Of a stretch of 64,000 nt of DNA, positions 11,931 to 23,279 are shown piece after piece. The translations under genes and the position numbers were made by a program. The stretch lies in contig JAYESD010000008.1 of assembly GCA_036927565.1 (NCBI GenBank), positions 18,680,100 through 18,744,099 on the forward strand, written 5' to 3'. This DNA is from Tuctoria greenei. Taxonomy: Eukaryota; Streptophyta; Magnoliopsida; Poales; Poaceae. The number at the start of each line of letters is the position of its first letter. The first letter of the stretch is position 1. The notes beneath the pieces are model-generated. The model saw only the letters and a program-made list of their open reading frames with translations, was not told the DNA's origin and searched no databases.

Positions 11931-13160
11931 TATAATTAAGTACGTGACATGTAGCTCCACAATGAATTCATCCTTCCGAACCCGACATTTATTTTTGAGT
12001 TATTTATATTTGCTACCCAAAAAGTATCTGATACCCGATATTTCGGTCTTTTCAGTTCCGGTCTCAGTTTTATCGGTTTTGGTTTTTCGGTCTCGGTTTA
12101 TTTGCCCACCCCTAATTTATGTAGTAGTAGCATATATATGGGATATACATATTTCTCCTGCATGTTTTTTTTTGCAAAACTATTTAGTGATATATCATAT
12201 GTGCATATTACATATGTAAAACTAATGTAAAGTATAAAACTTTTTCAAATGGAATTCTTAGGTTTCGTCAAATCTATCTTTCAGATTTACGCAATTTTGA
12301 TCTGTTTTAACAATAGAAGAATTGTACTTTTCGATTCACCATCAAAATATTTCCATAATATACAATCTAGTACTACATGTTATTGAAGTTAATAAATTCC
12401 ATATAAATTATTTGTCAAAGGTAATTAGTTCAACCAAAATAGAAATAGAGTTGAGTTGGGGCGGAGGAAGTATTATACGTTGTTATTTGCCGCATAAGGT
12501 TTCGTCCTTCGTTCAAGCCGTAGCCATTTGTACAGGCGGCTGATGCGACCGGCGCACCAAGCTTACGTGCGCGCCAGTCACCGAGGCACCTTAGACGCGC
12601 GCAGCGCATGCGTTGAAATCACCTGCAGTACTGCAGAGGTTATGCATCCTGCATGCACATCTTTGAATTCAATTGGAACCGCTCTGCGTCCCATCACCGC
12701 TTTACCGTGAATCACTGCGGATGGTCTTAAAGGCACACCCGACTCTGGGCCTAGGCGGGCGGAAATAACTTTTCTGCGGCCCTACCGCACAACATCGCCT
12801 GTCGCGCCCCCGGCTCTGCCGCCGGCCTGCCGCCCCTGTGCCCCCACCGCCGGCCCGCCCCTGACTCAAGAACGGATCGAGGGGAAGGATCATCGCCCAT
12901 AGCGATCGTGTAGCTTTCGTCCCCTCGATCCGTTGGCGATGAGCCTTCTCCTCATCCGTTCTCGAGTTCGCGGCGGTCACGGCGCCGCTTCTACCCTTCT
13001 TCTGGACTGAGGACGCTGATGATCCACAACATACTTTTAAATTTGCACGTTGGTATTCTCCCCCTCAAATTTGTTGATGCATTAATACCTAATGTTTTAC
13101 ATCATTGAGTATGTTGCAGATCATCAGCATTGTTAGTCCAGCATTGAGTCGTCAGGAGGC
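11931..13160. other. No gene seen
   Basis: AT-rich DNA to about 12520, then a GC-rich stretch (12530-13010). Short open frames here have no recognisable domain. The stretch around 12030-12110 (repeated TTTCGGTCT, TTCGGTCTCGG) looks like common transposon filler. Confidence 0.4.
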
Positions 13161-13870
13161 AAAAAGTAATGAACATCATTGATCAGCACTGCGCCGAGGA
13201 GAACGCAAAAATTGCAGTTGGCCGCATCAAGTTGGTTTTACGATTTTATTCACATTCCATTTGAATTCAAGTACCACGCCTATGCTTTGAAATATATGAT
13301 TATACTAATCAAGCTCCGGTCTTTTACTCATTGATACTTAACCTCGTTTGTTGCATTTGCCAAGGTTCGAGACCAACAAGGGCTACTGCTTTGTCAACAT
13401 CACATCGCCAGATGTGGCGTTCTGGCTGTGGATGAAGCACCTGCATGGCTTCCGTTGGAAGGTGAACAACTTGCGGAAGATGTGCGAGGTCGACTACGCC
13501 AACATCCAGGTACGTCGCCGTCCACTGCCACCGTTTTCCATTGCGCCGCCGCTGCATGGTGTTCACCTGCCGCTGCTCGTCATCCTTTCGCAGGGTCAGA
13601 ATGCACTGGTGGCCCATTTCTCCAAGTCATGCTTCGATTGCGAAACCGAAGAGTTCCTGCCAGTGTGGTTCAGCTTGCCGCGGAAGGTGAACGACTCGCG
13701 GAAGATGTGCGAGGTCGACTACGCCAACATCCAGGTACGTCACCGTCTGCTGCCACCGTTTTCTATTGCGCCGCCACTGCAACGTGTTCACCTGCCGCTG
13801 CTCGTCATCCTTTCGCAGGGTCGGGATGCGTTGGTGGATGCGGCCAGATGGTTGCTCTTGCAGGTGTATG
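13161..13870 (+). pseudogene. Mei2-like RNA-binding protein gene fragment, exon duplicated
   Basis: The C-terminal RNA recognition motif of plant Mei2-like proteins (RRM_2 type) is visible in pieces. One exon piece at about 13171-13235 reads MNIIDQHCAEENAKI. A second at about 13366-13509 carries NKGYCFVNITSP and HGFRWKV, ending CEVDYANIQ. Next comes a GT...AG intron (about 13510-13592, GTACGT to CGCAG), then the following exon (ALVAHFSKSCF...EFLPVWFSLPRK). After that, part of the previous exon plus its intron (RKMCEVDYANIQ, GTACGT...CGCAG) is repeated at about 13683-13820. Intron boundaries are kept, so the capture was from genomic DNA and not cDNA. There is no complete protein. It lies between CACTA transposase remnants and CACTA subterminal repeats, which suggests transposon capture. 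Confidence 0.72.
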
Positions 13871-13993
13871 GTAATTGCATGAGTGTTTGGTCAGGTCATG
13901 TGGTTAGTCCACGATGCACCCTAAACCCGGTGTTGAGGCCGTGTATTTGTCATTTGTGCGTACACTCTAGTGACATGTGACAAAGTGCTCAGT

Positions 13994-14160
13994 CATCAAT
14001 TGCGTTTGGTTTGACGTTGAAGTTCGATTGGAGATAGATCATCCATTTATTTATGTCTTGGATCATCCAAATTAACGTTTGGTTGGATGGATTGGACGAT
14101 CCAATTTTTCGTTGGTAGGTTGGATGAAACTTGATTGAGATTATTGAATCATCAAAGTTG
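13994..14160 (-). repeat. Fragment of a Harbinger-type MITE
   Basis: GCGTTTGGTTTGACGTTGAA and the repeated GGATCATCCAA/GGATGAT motifs match the inverted right end of the complete element at 48656-49560. One end only is present and no target duplication can be assigned. It was probably carried along or truncated. Confidence 0.5.
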
Positions 14161-14559
14161 ATAATTTCATAATATTATTCGTGCGCATGATGATCGATCG
14201 TGCACACCGAGTGACGAGTTATTCGGATCGCTGAGCAAAGTTCGGACGTGGAGTTCATGTGTGCCCGTGCGCCCTGCAAGATTCGGTGCGCTCGCGTATG
14301 TGGCAATCATCAGGGCAGGGTGGTACAGTCGTGAGAACCGTGCAGTGCGCCCTTGGCTGTAAGATTTGGAGCGTGAACGTACATGGCAACCATCTGGGGA
14401 TGCAACTTTGGTGCTCCCGTTTGTGCTTCCATGCGTACTCCGCGCTTATGTGTCATCATATAATTGTTTGAAGTTAAATCAGACATTATGTTAGGTAAAT
14501 GAAAGGGCCAATAAAATCATGACACTTAAGTAGGAGCACGCATGGAAGCACTGAATGGG
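14161..14559. other. No gene seen
   Basis: Unique-looking sequence between the MITE fragment and the subterminal repeat block. Only short frames are open, and none shows a domain. Confidence 0.4.
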
Positions 14560-16345
14560 AGTATACAAGCCGTGTCCTCGAATGCAACTTCATGTAGATC
14601 CATCCTAATGCAATGATTGTGGTCCCGTGGCGATAGATCCTAATGCCACGAACCAGTGAATCGTGGCAAGACATCCTAATGCAACGATTGTGTTTCGTTG
14701 CATTAGTATCCTGACGCCACGAAAAAGTGAATCATGGCCACACATCCCAATTGCTACAATTGGGGTCTGTGGCCATTGATACTAACGTCACGAACCAGAG
14801 TATCGTGGCAACACATCCTAATGCAACGATTGTGTTCCATGGCGATAGATCCTGTAACGCCATGAACCAGTAATTCGTGGCAGCAGATCCTAATGCAACG
14901 ATTGTGGTCTGTTTCATTAGCATCCTGACGCCACGAACAAGTGAATCGTGGCAAGGTATCCTAATGCAACGATTGTGTTTCGTTGCATTAGCATCCTGAC
15001 GCCACGAAGATGTGAATCATGGCCATACATCCTAATTGCTATGATTGGGGTATGTGGCCATTGATACTAACGCCACGAACCAGAGTATCGTGGCAACACA
15101 TACTAATGCAACGATTCTGTTTCGTTGCATTACGGTCCAAATGCAACTGTTTACTGATTCGTGGCAACAGATCCTAATGTAACGATTGTGTTCCGTGGCA
15201 ATAAAGTTGTAACACCACGAACCAGTAATTCGTGGCAATAAATCCTAATGCGACGATTGTGTTCCGTGGCAATAAAATTGTAACGCCACGAACCAGTAAT
15301 TCGTGGCAATAGATCCTAATGCAACAATTGTGTTTTGTGACAATAAAGTTGTAACGCCACGAACCAGTAATTTGTAGCAATAGATCCTAATGCAACAATT
15401 CTGTTTCATTGCATTACGGTCCAAATGCAACTGTTTGCTGATTCGTGGCAACCGATCCTAATGCAACGTTTGTGTTTCGTGGCAATAAAGTTGTAACGCC
15501 ACAAACCAGTAATTCGTGGCAACAGATCCTAATGCAACGATTATGTTCCATGGCAATAAAGCTATAACGCCACAAACCAGTAATGTGTGGCAACAGATCC
15601 TAATGCAACGATTGTGGTCCATGGAGATAGATCCTGTAACGCCACGAACCAGTAATTCGTGGAAACAGATCCTAATGCAACGATTGTGGTCCATTGCATT
15701 AGCATCCTGACGCCACAAACTAGTGATTCGTTGCAACAGATCCTAATGCAACGATTGTGTTTCATTGCATTAGCATCCTGACGCCACGAAAAATTGAATC
15801 GTGGCCGCACATCCTAATTGCTACGATTGGGGTCTGTGGCCATTGATACTAACGCCACGAACCAGAGTATCGTGGCAACATATCCTAATACAATGATTCT
15901 GTTTTGTTGCATTACGGTCCAAATGCAACTGTTTGCTGATTCGTGGCAACAGATCCTAATGCAACAATTGTGTTCCGTGGCAATAAAGCTGTAATGCCAC
16001 AAACCAGTAATTCGTGGCAACATATCCTAATGCAACGATTGTGTTTTGTGGCGATAGATCCTGTAACGCCACGAACTAGTGATACGTGGCAACAGATCCT
16101 AATGCAACGATTGTGTTCCGTGGTGATAGATCTTGTAACGCAACAAACCAGTAATTCGTGGCAATAGATCCTAATGCAACAATTATGTTCCGTGGCGATA
16201 GATCCTAGTGCCACGAACTAGTGACTCGTGGCAACAGATCCTAATGCAACGATTGTGTTCCGTGGCGATAGATCCTAGTGCCACGAACTAGTGAGTAGTG
16301 GCAAAAAGCCAAGCTTACTGCAACGATTTAGTATTCGTTGCAGTA
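14560..16345. repeat. CACTA-type subterminal repeat block
   Basis: Dozens of diverged copies of a compound motif: GATCCTAATGCAACGATTG followed by TTCCGTGGC, a short spacer, GTAACGCCACGAA, CCAGTAA and TTCGTGGC. CCACGAA/TTCGTGG and TGCAACG/CGTTGCA make inverted pairs within each unit, so the block can fold back on itself. Such arrays beside a terminus are the binding region for the TNPA protein in CACTA elements. Short minus-strand frames here (repeated WFVALQ and NRCIRICCHE) are by-products of the repeat. Confidence 0.75.
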
Positions 16346-16365
16346 CAATCGTTGCAACAGGTCGG

Positions 16366-16378
16366 AATCCTTGTAGTG
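16366..16378. repeat. CACTA right terminus
   Basis: ATCCTTGTAGTG ends at 16378; its complement begins CACTACAAGGAT. It directly follows the subterminal repeats, as expected. The three bases after it (TCA) do not match those before the CACTACAAG at 6959 (ATT), so the two ends may belong to different elements or the element may be rearranged. Confidence 0.65.
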
Positions 16379-16424
16379 TCATGCACCACAAGAAATAGTC
16401 ATAGAAGCCAACGTCCTTGACCAA

Positions 16425-17397
16425 ATGACGGACCCCCAGGAAATAATTGGGGAAGTGAATCCGAAAGATCACAAAGAATGTGAAGATGAGCTAATATCGT
16501 CACCTCCATCCACAACCTTGGCGGACATGATGGCTGCACAGACCCAACTACTTCAAACCATCTCTCAAGCAATGCAAGGAGGGCATTGTCCAATGATACT
16601 GTACCCATCCAAGATGCCACAATTTATGAGGCTGAAACCGCCAGTGTTTGATGGCTCCAACAAGCCACCGCTAACAGTTGACATTTGGTTACGCGACATA
16701 AATCAGAAACTCGATATGGTTGCCATCAATGATTACGAGCGTGTTATGCTAGCTTCCCACCAACTGACTGGATAAGCTAGTGAATGGTGGTATAACTATC
16801 GTGTGGCTGCCCCAGGGGCATACACGATTGGTTGGGATGAGTTTCAACGGGCGTTCCGAGAGTACCATTTGCCAGGGGCAAATGTAGAGATGGAAACCGA
16901 CGAGTTTCGTGCCTTACGACAAGGATCCATAACCGTGAACCTGTATGTAAGGAAACTCATGAAGTCAGCCTCTTATGCTCCTGGAGAGGTCAGTATGGAT
17001 AAGAAGATGGAGAAACGTGTTATAAGAGATTCAGCCAACATAGAAAAGACGCGGCTAGCCGCAGACACCCATCAGAATTGCAACACCATGGTAGACCAAA
17101 CTCTACCATTAGAGGAAACCTCTGCCCATATGAATAGGAAACGAAAGAAGAAATTTCAAACCCAAGAGTGTCGCCAACAAAATACGACACTACCAAGGAG
17201 GAACAATGACCACATGACGCAAGCCTCAAAAACTGTCAGGAAGTGTTTCTACTGTAAAGACCAGGACATATGATTGCAAGCTGCACATCGAATATCACCA
17301 AAAAGTGCTTCCATTGTAAGGAAATAGGACATAAATTAGCAGAATGCCCATACTATACGAAAGGAGTAAGGACTGCCACACCTACTGAGTCCGAGTA
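16425..17397 (+). pseudogene. Ty3/gypsy gag, broken
   Basis: Gag of a chromovirus/Tekay-like gypsy element. The retrotransposon gag domain is seen as KPPVFDGSNKP, VDIWLRDI, then ASEWWYNY and WDEFQRAFREYHLP. An in-frame TAA at 16773-16775 splits it. After 17250 a frame change separates the first zinc knuckle (KCFYCKDQ) from a second (CFHCKEIGHKLAECP, about 17311-17350). No protease, RT or integrase follows; the sequence passes straight into 3' untranslated sequence, so the element has lost its whole pol. Confidence 0.8.
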
Positions 17398-18061
17398 AGA
17401 ACCAGGGGACCAGATAACTGACGCTCTCAGCCACCGTCTTTTGGACAACCAAGCTGGACACAAAAGGCTCTAGGCGAGGTCGTATCAACCACGATAACAT
17501 GTACTAAGCCGAGAGGTCATCATATGACACATCTGATGTGTACTAGTAGACTTTGCCCTCGCCACCATTATCAATCAAAATTGGATCTGTGTACCCATTA
17601 TTACTCTAATGATGTTGCTAAAAGTACATTACTGCCAATCTTGTCAGAACTCTGTTGTGGTAACCAAGCCTTGAAAAGTATGAATCGGGTGCAAGATGTT
17701 AAAACCCTATTTAAGTGGGGTAGGGTTTTAACGGGTCCAACAGCCAGCTAGACAAGCGAACACAACCATTATCCTCATACTTGGTAGGCAGACAAACCGG
17801 CAATGGAATACTCCTTTTACCAATGAAAAGGACACTGTGAAAGGGTAACACTAACATGCCAGTCACAGAGGCATACAATGCAATTTGAGTCATGAAGTTG
17901 AAAGTTACACCCCTTAGAAAAGAGAACGCTAGTGATGATGGAATACCTAGGAGTATTTTCAAAAGGCTGCTAGTAATTCCATCGGGTAGAAACATCAAAC
18001 CCACCTATTAACATAAACTGCGGAATCTTGAGGACGAGATTCTATTTAAGTGGGGTAGATC
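17398..18061 (+). other. Gypsy 3' untranslated remnant with polypurine tract
   Basis: No gene is seen. TTTAAGTGGGGTAG occurs twice (about 17710 and 18046). The second copy immediately precedes the LTR start at 18062 and is the probable polypurine primer; the first may be a duplication made during the internal deletion. Confidence 0.5.
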
Positions 18062-21000
18062 TGTCACAGCCTGAATTTTAGCAAATGATAAAAATCACCC
18101 TGAATTAAAAAAAATTTGAACAAACCTGAATGGACGAACAAAAAATGATCAAACGAATGACCGAAAATCCGATAGTCTTCAAACTAATTTTGATTTCAAC
18201 ATGAAATAAAAATAAACATATACATCTTATTCAAAATATAGAATTTATATGCATTAGATAAAATGGAAGTAATTAAATAGATAGAGCGTCGCATATATGC
18301 ATAGGTATACATGTGTGTAAGTTAATAAAATAAAAAATAACAAATAAATCAAGGAGGAATATACCCAACCGATCAAGTAACAATCTATTTGAATATAAAT
18401 TTACTCAGATGTGAATCATTCATAAATCAGAACCCAAATTCAAGCTTCAAATTCAATTGCCAAAGAGGATCTAGAATAGATAATCAATTGACAACAATTT
18501 GACTCCAACAAAAGGCTAGAATCCAAAAAATGTCCCAAGCTAGACTTGAATTCAAATTAATATATTTCATCCACCATAGAAGAATTCCCAAATAAATATA
18601 TTACAGAATATGAACTGAGAGCATATCCCGAAACAAATCAAACAGGAATTCAAAATTCAAATTTAAAAGAAACTGGAAAAGGATATAAGAAGAGAAATTA
18701 AAACAAATGGGCAAAGCCCACCTTTCCCTCTCCCTGGTGCGGCCCAGCCGGACGGCCCGCTCCCCTCCTCCCTTCCAGCCGGCCTACATCCCTTTTTCCC
18801 CGCGGCCCAGCACGCGGCCCGTCTCCTCTCTCAGCGCACGGCCTGCTCCACCCTCATCCCCTCTACGCGAGCGGCCCGGTCCGATTCGGCCCAAGGGCGA
18901 ACTGCCCCAACCCGTCTTCTCCTTCCTCCCAATCGAAGTCGACCGACGCCCTGGCTTTCCCGTGATGTGACACTAGCGAGGTGTCGTCTGCGCCGCTGAC
19001 GCCCCTGTCGCACCGCCTCTATCAGTCGCCGCCTGCGCTCTGCCCCGTCATGATGACCCCGAAGACCAGCGCGCCACCGCCTGAGTCACGTCGCGCCCGT
19101 GCCCGACGAAATGCACGCGCCAAGCAAGCCGGCTACCGCCTCTGCCAATTACCGCCTCTTCCCCCTATAAATTGGCACTCCCTCTCCTCCATTCGCACGA
19201 ACACACCTGACTATGACTCCCACCGCGCATCACCAGGCCCGAACGGCCTTCACCGAGCGGAATTTCACCGCTCTCCAATTCTCCCTCGCCGCCGGCTGTT
19301 GAGGCCGTTCTCGCCCCGATAAGTGTCCATTTTCCAATTAAACTCCCCCATTGTTTACTCATTTGGTGGAACGCGCAGAACACATGTTGTCTAGTCACTT
19401 AGCTTACTCCCAAGTAGATCCCGATGGCCCCTCATCAGCGTCACCGCACACTGTAGCCGCCGGCGAGCTAGCAGGTCGTTCGGCCCAATACTCCTTGCCA
19501 TTTAGACTCGTTGTAGTCCGTAGTTAGTGTAGGTTTAACACTACGTGGAGAAACGCGTTCGGGAGTGAGGATGCGACGTGCCGCCGTCTTCTTCGCTGCC
19601 GTCGACCATCGCCCGCCGCTGTGGGGAGCTCCACGACCTGGTCGAGCGCCCTAATGCGCTACCCCCACTCGGGAACACCTCACTGACACACTGGTTCTGT
19701 GAAAACTCACACGCTTGAGTAGATCGATGACGCGCTGGTGTACACGGCCGCCACGGCCCGCCGCCGGCCGCCGTCAGTGCCACCCATGCCTGGCCAAGCC
19801 ACCCGACGTTTTCCTCGCACCATAGCGCACGTCTCTGTGAATTTTCCGCCTCAAAATCCTGCACCGATGCATCCCTCACCGAGCGCCGCCCCAACTCACC
19901 ACGACGGCTCACCGCTGGCCGTTGTGGGTGCCTTTCCGGCCCTACCAAGACCATTGGATTCCCCATCCCCTTGAACGTGTGCCCGACATATCCTTTGGAA
20001 GGCATACCGCGCAAAACTGCCACCGGCGAGCTGCCCTGACCGGCGCTCCTCCGCCTCCCTGTCGGCTCGGGTTGTCCATCCCGTGCTGGCTGCCACGCTG
20101 GCGCGCCACGCCGGCGCACGGTGCGCACGTGGCTGTTGAGTCGGCGCCACGTGGGTGCCACGCCAGCCAGCGCTCCCGCATTGCCACCCAGTCAGCGCCA
20201 CGCGTGCAGCCTCGCGGCCCACACTTGTGTGCACCAAGTTCATATGCACCATAAACACAGGACACTGACCATTTGGCCCCACACGTCATCCCCTGCAAGC
20301 TAGTTGAACTGCTACGTACACACGCATGTGCACACTGGAAGCATAAGCCCCACATGTCAGTCAAACTGCCGCACCTTAAAATGCTCGGTCCGCCTGTTGG
20401 TGTACCTAGAGACTTATAAAATGCACTCCCTCATGTAGGAAAATACTGTAATTAGTAAATGACTATTACAATATTAAAACAGTGATTAGGGACATGAATA
20501 AATGATAGTAATTCTGAAAAATACCAATAGCTAATAAATAATATTAATTAATAAAAAAATTAGGAAAACCCCATGTTTAGTCCCAAACTTGAAAATCTCT
20601 CAATAAATAATTATATAGCAATTCCTAAACATATTAATTGGCTTATAGAATATAACGCAAGTGGTAACTGGTTAAATTGTCTTATGGGATGGCAAAATAA
20701 TTATGAAAATTCCAAAAATAACTAAATAAGTATAAATTAGGGAAAATAACATATGATGTCTACATAAAATAATAGGTTCACTAAAATTTACCGAAAAATA
20801 TCTGGGAGTATCATTTGACATCTAGAAGATGATGTAAGTCGAAGTTGGCTAATATGAATTATAGGGTAGAAGAATTAATTGTAGTTCCCGTATGAAAATC
20901 GAGAGAATAATCATAGTTAGTAAAATATACATAGAAGTCCCTAATTAAATAATCTCCCCACAAATGACCTTCTAAATATTCCTAGGAATATGTTACTAGG

Positions 21001-23279
21001 ACTTTAGAATAGTAATTGACTAAGATAGACTATAGGACAATGACCTAAATAGCAGTAGCATAGGAAACACAATTAGAGAGCTATTAAGTAAGAGGAACTT
21101 ACATAAAATAAATACCTTTACTAGTAAATCTCTAAAAACGCTAATAGCCATATACTAAAGAAGTTATAGAATACGTTCATAAATATATAAAGAAATCATA
21201 GAAGACGTTTATGACTTTTAGGATGTATTAACAAATTAGCAGACAAGGGGTGATATAAAATAATAAGTCATTCACTAGCTCATAGTAAAAATGTACGATT
21301 TGCTAGGAAATGTTAGAGCTCGGGATTAGTCTCCAAAATAAGTGGGACTTGCATTAGAAGAACTTTAGTAAGTATACTATAAGGAGCCCATAGAAGTTAT
21401 GGTTAATCCCTTGACCACAACATAAGCAATTTATAGTATAAACTGGTGAATTAAATATAATGATCATAAACACTATAAATATAATGGTTACCGGTGATTC
21501 GTATTTCATTTGCGTAGCTACGTACTTAGTAATCGGAGAGTTCACAAAGGAGATATTCAAGACCCGGATCACGAAGAACAGGACAAAGACTCTGATAAAC
21601 TATCATAAAGGCAAGCTCTAACTCCTTGATGATATTTCACCTATGTTTTGCAATCGCACCTATGGCCTGTTTTCATTGCATGACTGTATGTCTATTTTAA
21701 AATGTTGTTATGCTATGAACCACTTTAGGTGATAGCATGATCTATGCTGATTACTGAGTATCAGTGTCAGCTACTAGCCAACGATGAACAGTAACACATA
21801 AGTTACTCGCTATCAATGGCTTGAAACAACATTGTATCAGTTACGATAATAGCAGTGACTATCACAATTCTCTCCTTGACCTTGACAACACAACCCCTTG
21901 ACAACCCAACAACTTCATCACTGCGCTATAGCAGCGATGTGAGCACCTCCTTGTTAGTACTATGCTTAGGAACCCCTGCGATGTTCGTATCGCGAACCAC
22001 TACACACAGTATACATGATTGTGAAATGTGTTAAAAGGTGTTTGGTGGTGTGAGTTAGGATATGGGTGGGATATTAATGAACTGTGTGTGTGAAGGGGAT
22101 GGGTGGTCGAGGTGGGTATGGTGATGGGATGTTGCGGGATCCCTAAGAGGTATACCAGCTGTGGCTGTGTATTCGGTGTAATCCATCGATTGGCACTGAG
22201 TGCTTCAGTAGTAGTCCGATAACCATGTTTTCCGGACTACCCTTGTGCTGAGTACTTCAATTTAGTTCGATGATGGGTGTTCCGAACTAGTCCTCTAGCC
22301 AAGGACGGATGGAGCCTCCTCACCAATATAAGGACCGGTTCATTTGACCTCAACATAGTGATTTCGTACAACCATAGAACTTGTATGGGCAGGACTCCCC
22401 CTACCTTTCTGGTAACTGCCACAAAAGAAAATCTGTAGAGCCATAAAGGGCACGGTGGACTAGGAAATGGCACAGAGACCAAGGGTCGTCTGGTGTCTGG
22501 CTTGGTTGGTAATACCCGAATAGCCCTTGGGTCGGGCCGAGGTGTGATTGTGGGGTTACTCGGGGAAGATGGGATGAGCGTCATGTCATACCCTGGCCCG
22601 GTGTGCATGGCTTGTGGGTAAAGTGTACAAACTCTGCAGAGTCTTAATCTATCCGGATAGCTATTGTCAAAGTCTTGGCACACTATGCTTTGGGCTTCTA
22701 TTGATTAGCAATAGTACAACTCCTTGAAGTGTGTGCGTGTGTGGGTGGACGAGGCCACCGTGTTTTGGGAAAGAGTTGGCATGCGTGCCGGAGTCATTAG
22801 GGCCTTGGGTCCGAAGACTCATCTAAAAGTAAGGAACTGGCGGGATGGTTTGAATCTCCCCCAGGACCCGCCAATAATAATAATACTGATTCAAATACTT
22901 CTCCCTCGTATTGCGAAACTCTTTTCAAAGAGAACCTTGCATAAAATGCTTTTCGACAAAACTAAGCCGTATGGCCTCTCCTTGCTACAAGCCTCAATGC
23001 ATTAAACACCTCCCCTTGAGTAGTGTTAGGGCTTGCGGGGTACCTTATGTACTCACTCTTGCTTTATATATGGTTTTATCAGAAGACAAAGAAGCTGAAG
23101 CGTGTGAGGATGACGATAGGGTCTAGTCCTACTTCCCAAGTCTGCCTGTTGGGCGTGGCGCCGTTCTGCTCCGCTATTTTTGAGGATTTACCTGTTTTGG
23201 TGGTCACCCACGACCACATCCAATGTAATCTAGATCATGTTTGTAAGACTTATATTGTTTATAAATAAATAATCATTGT
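18062..23279 (+). repeat. Long gypsy (Tekay-like) 3' LTR, possibly with insertions
   Basis: It begins TGTCACAGCCTGAATTTTAG right after a polypurine tract, the usual start for Tekay/Del-type LTRs. A TATAAATT box is at 19166-19173. Towards the end, GGGGTACCTTATGTACTCAC and CTTGCTTTATATATGG (23036-23075) are typical LTR tail sequence. At 5.2 kb it is longer than usual, so the AT-rich middle (20400-22000) may hold another insertion that I cannot delimit. The end at 23279 is where CACTA coding similarity starts. Open frames inside (18707-20364) are GC-driven shadows. Confidence 0.5.
19166..19173 (+). promoter_or_regulatory. TATA box in gypsy LTR
   Basis: CCCCCTATAAATTGGCAC lies 1.1 kb into the LTR in a GC-rich promoter-like stretch, in the orientation of the element. 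Confidence 0.4.

Noticed and set aside
14486..16214. Many 60-100 codon minus-strand frames with shared WFVALQ/CIRICCHE motifs
   Set aside because: They are translations of the subterminal repeat unit, not a protein family.
18707..20364. Proline- and arginine-rich frames on both strands
   Set aside because: They lie in the GC-rich promoter and leader part of the gypsy LTR and have no recognisable domain.
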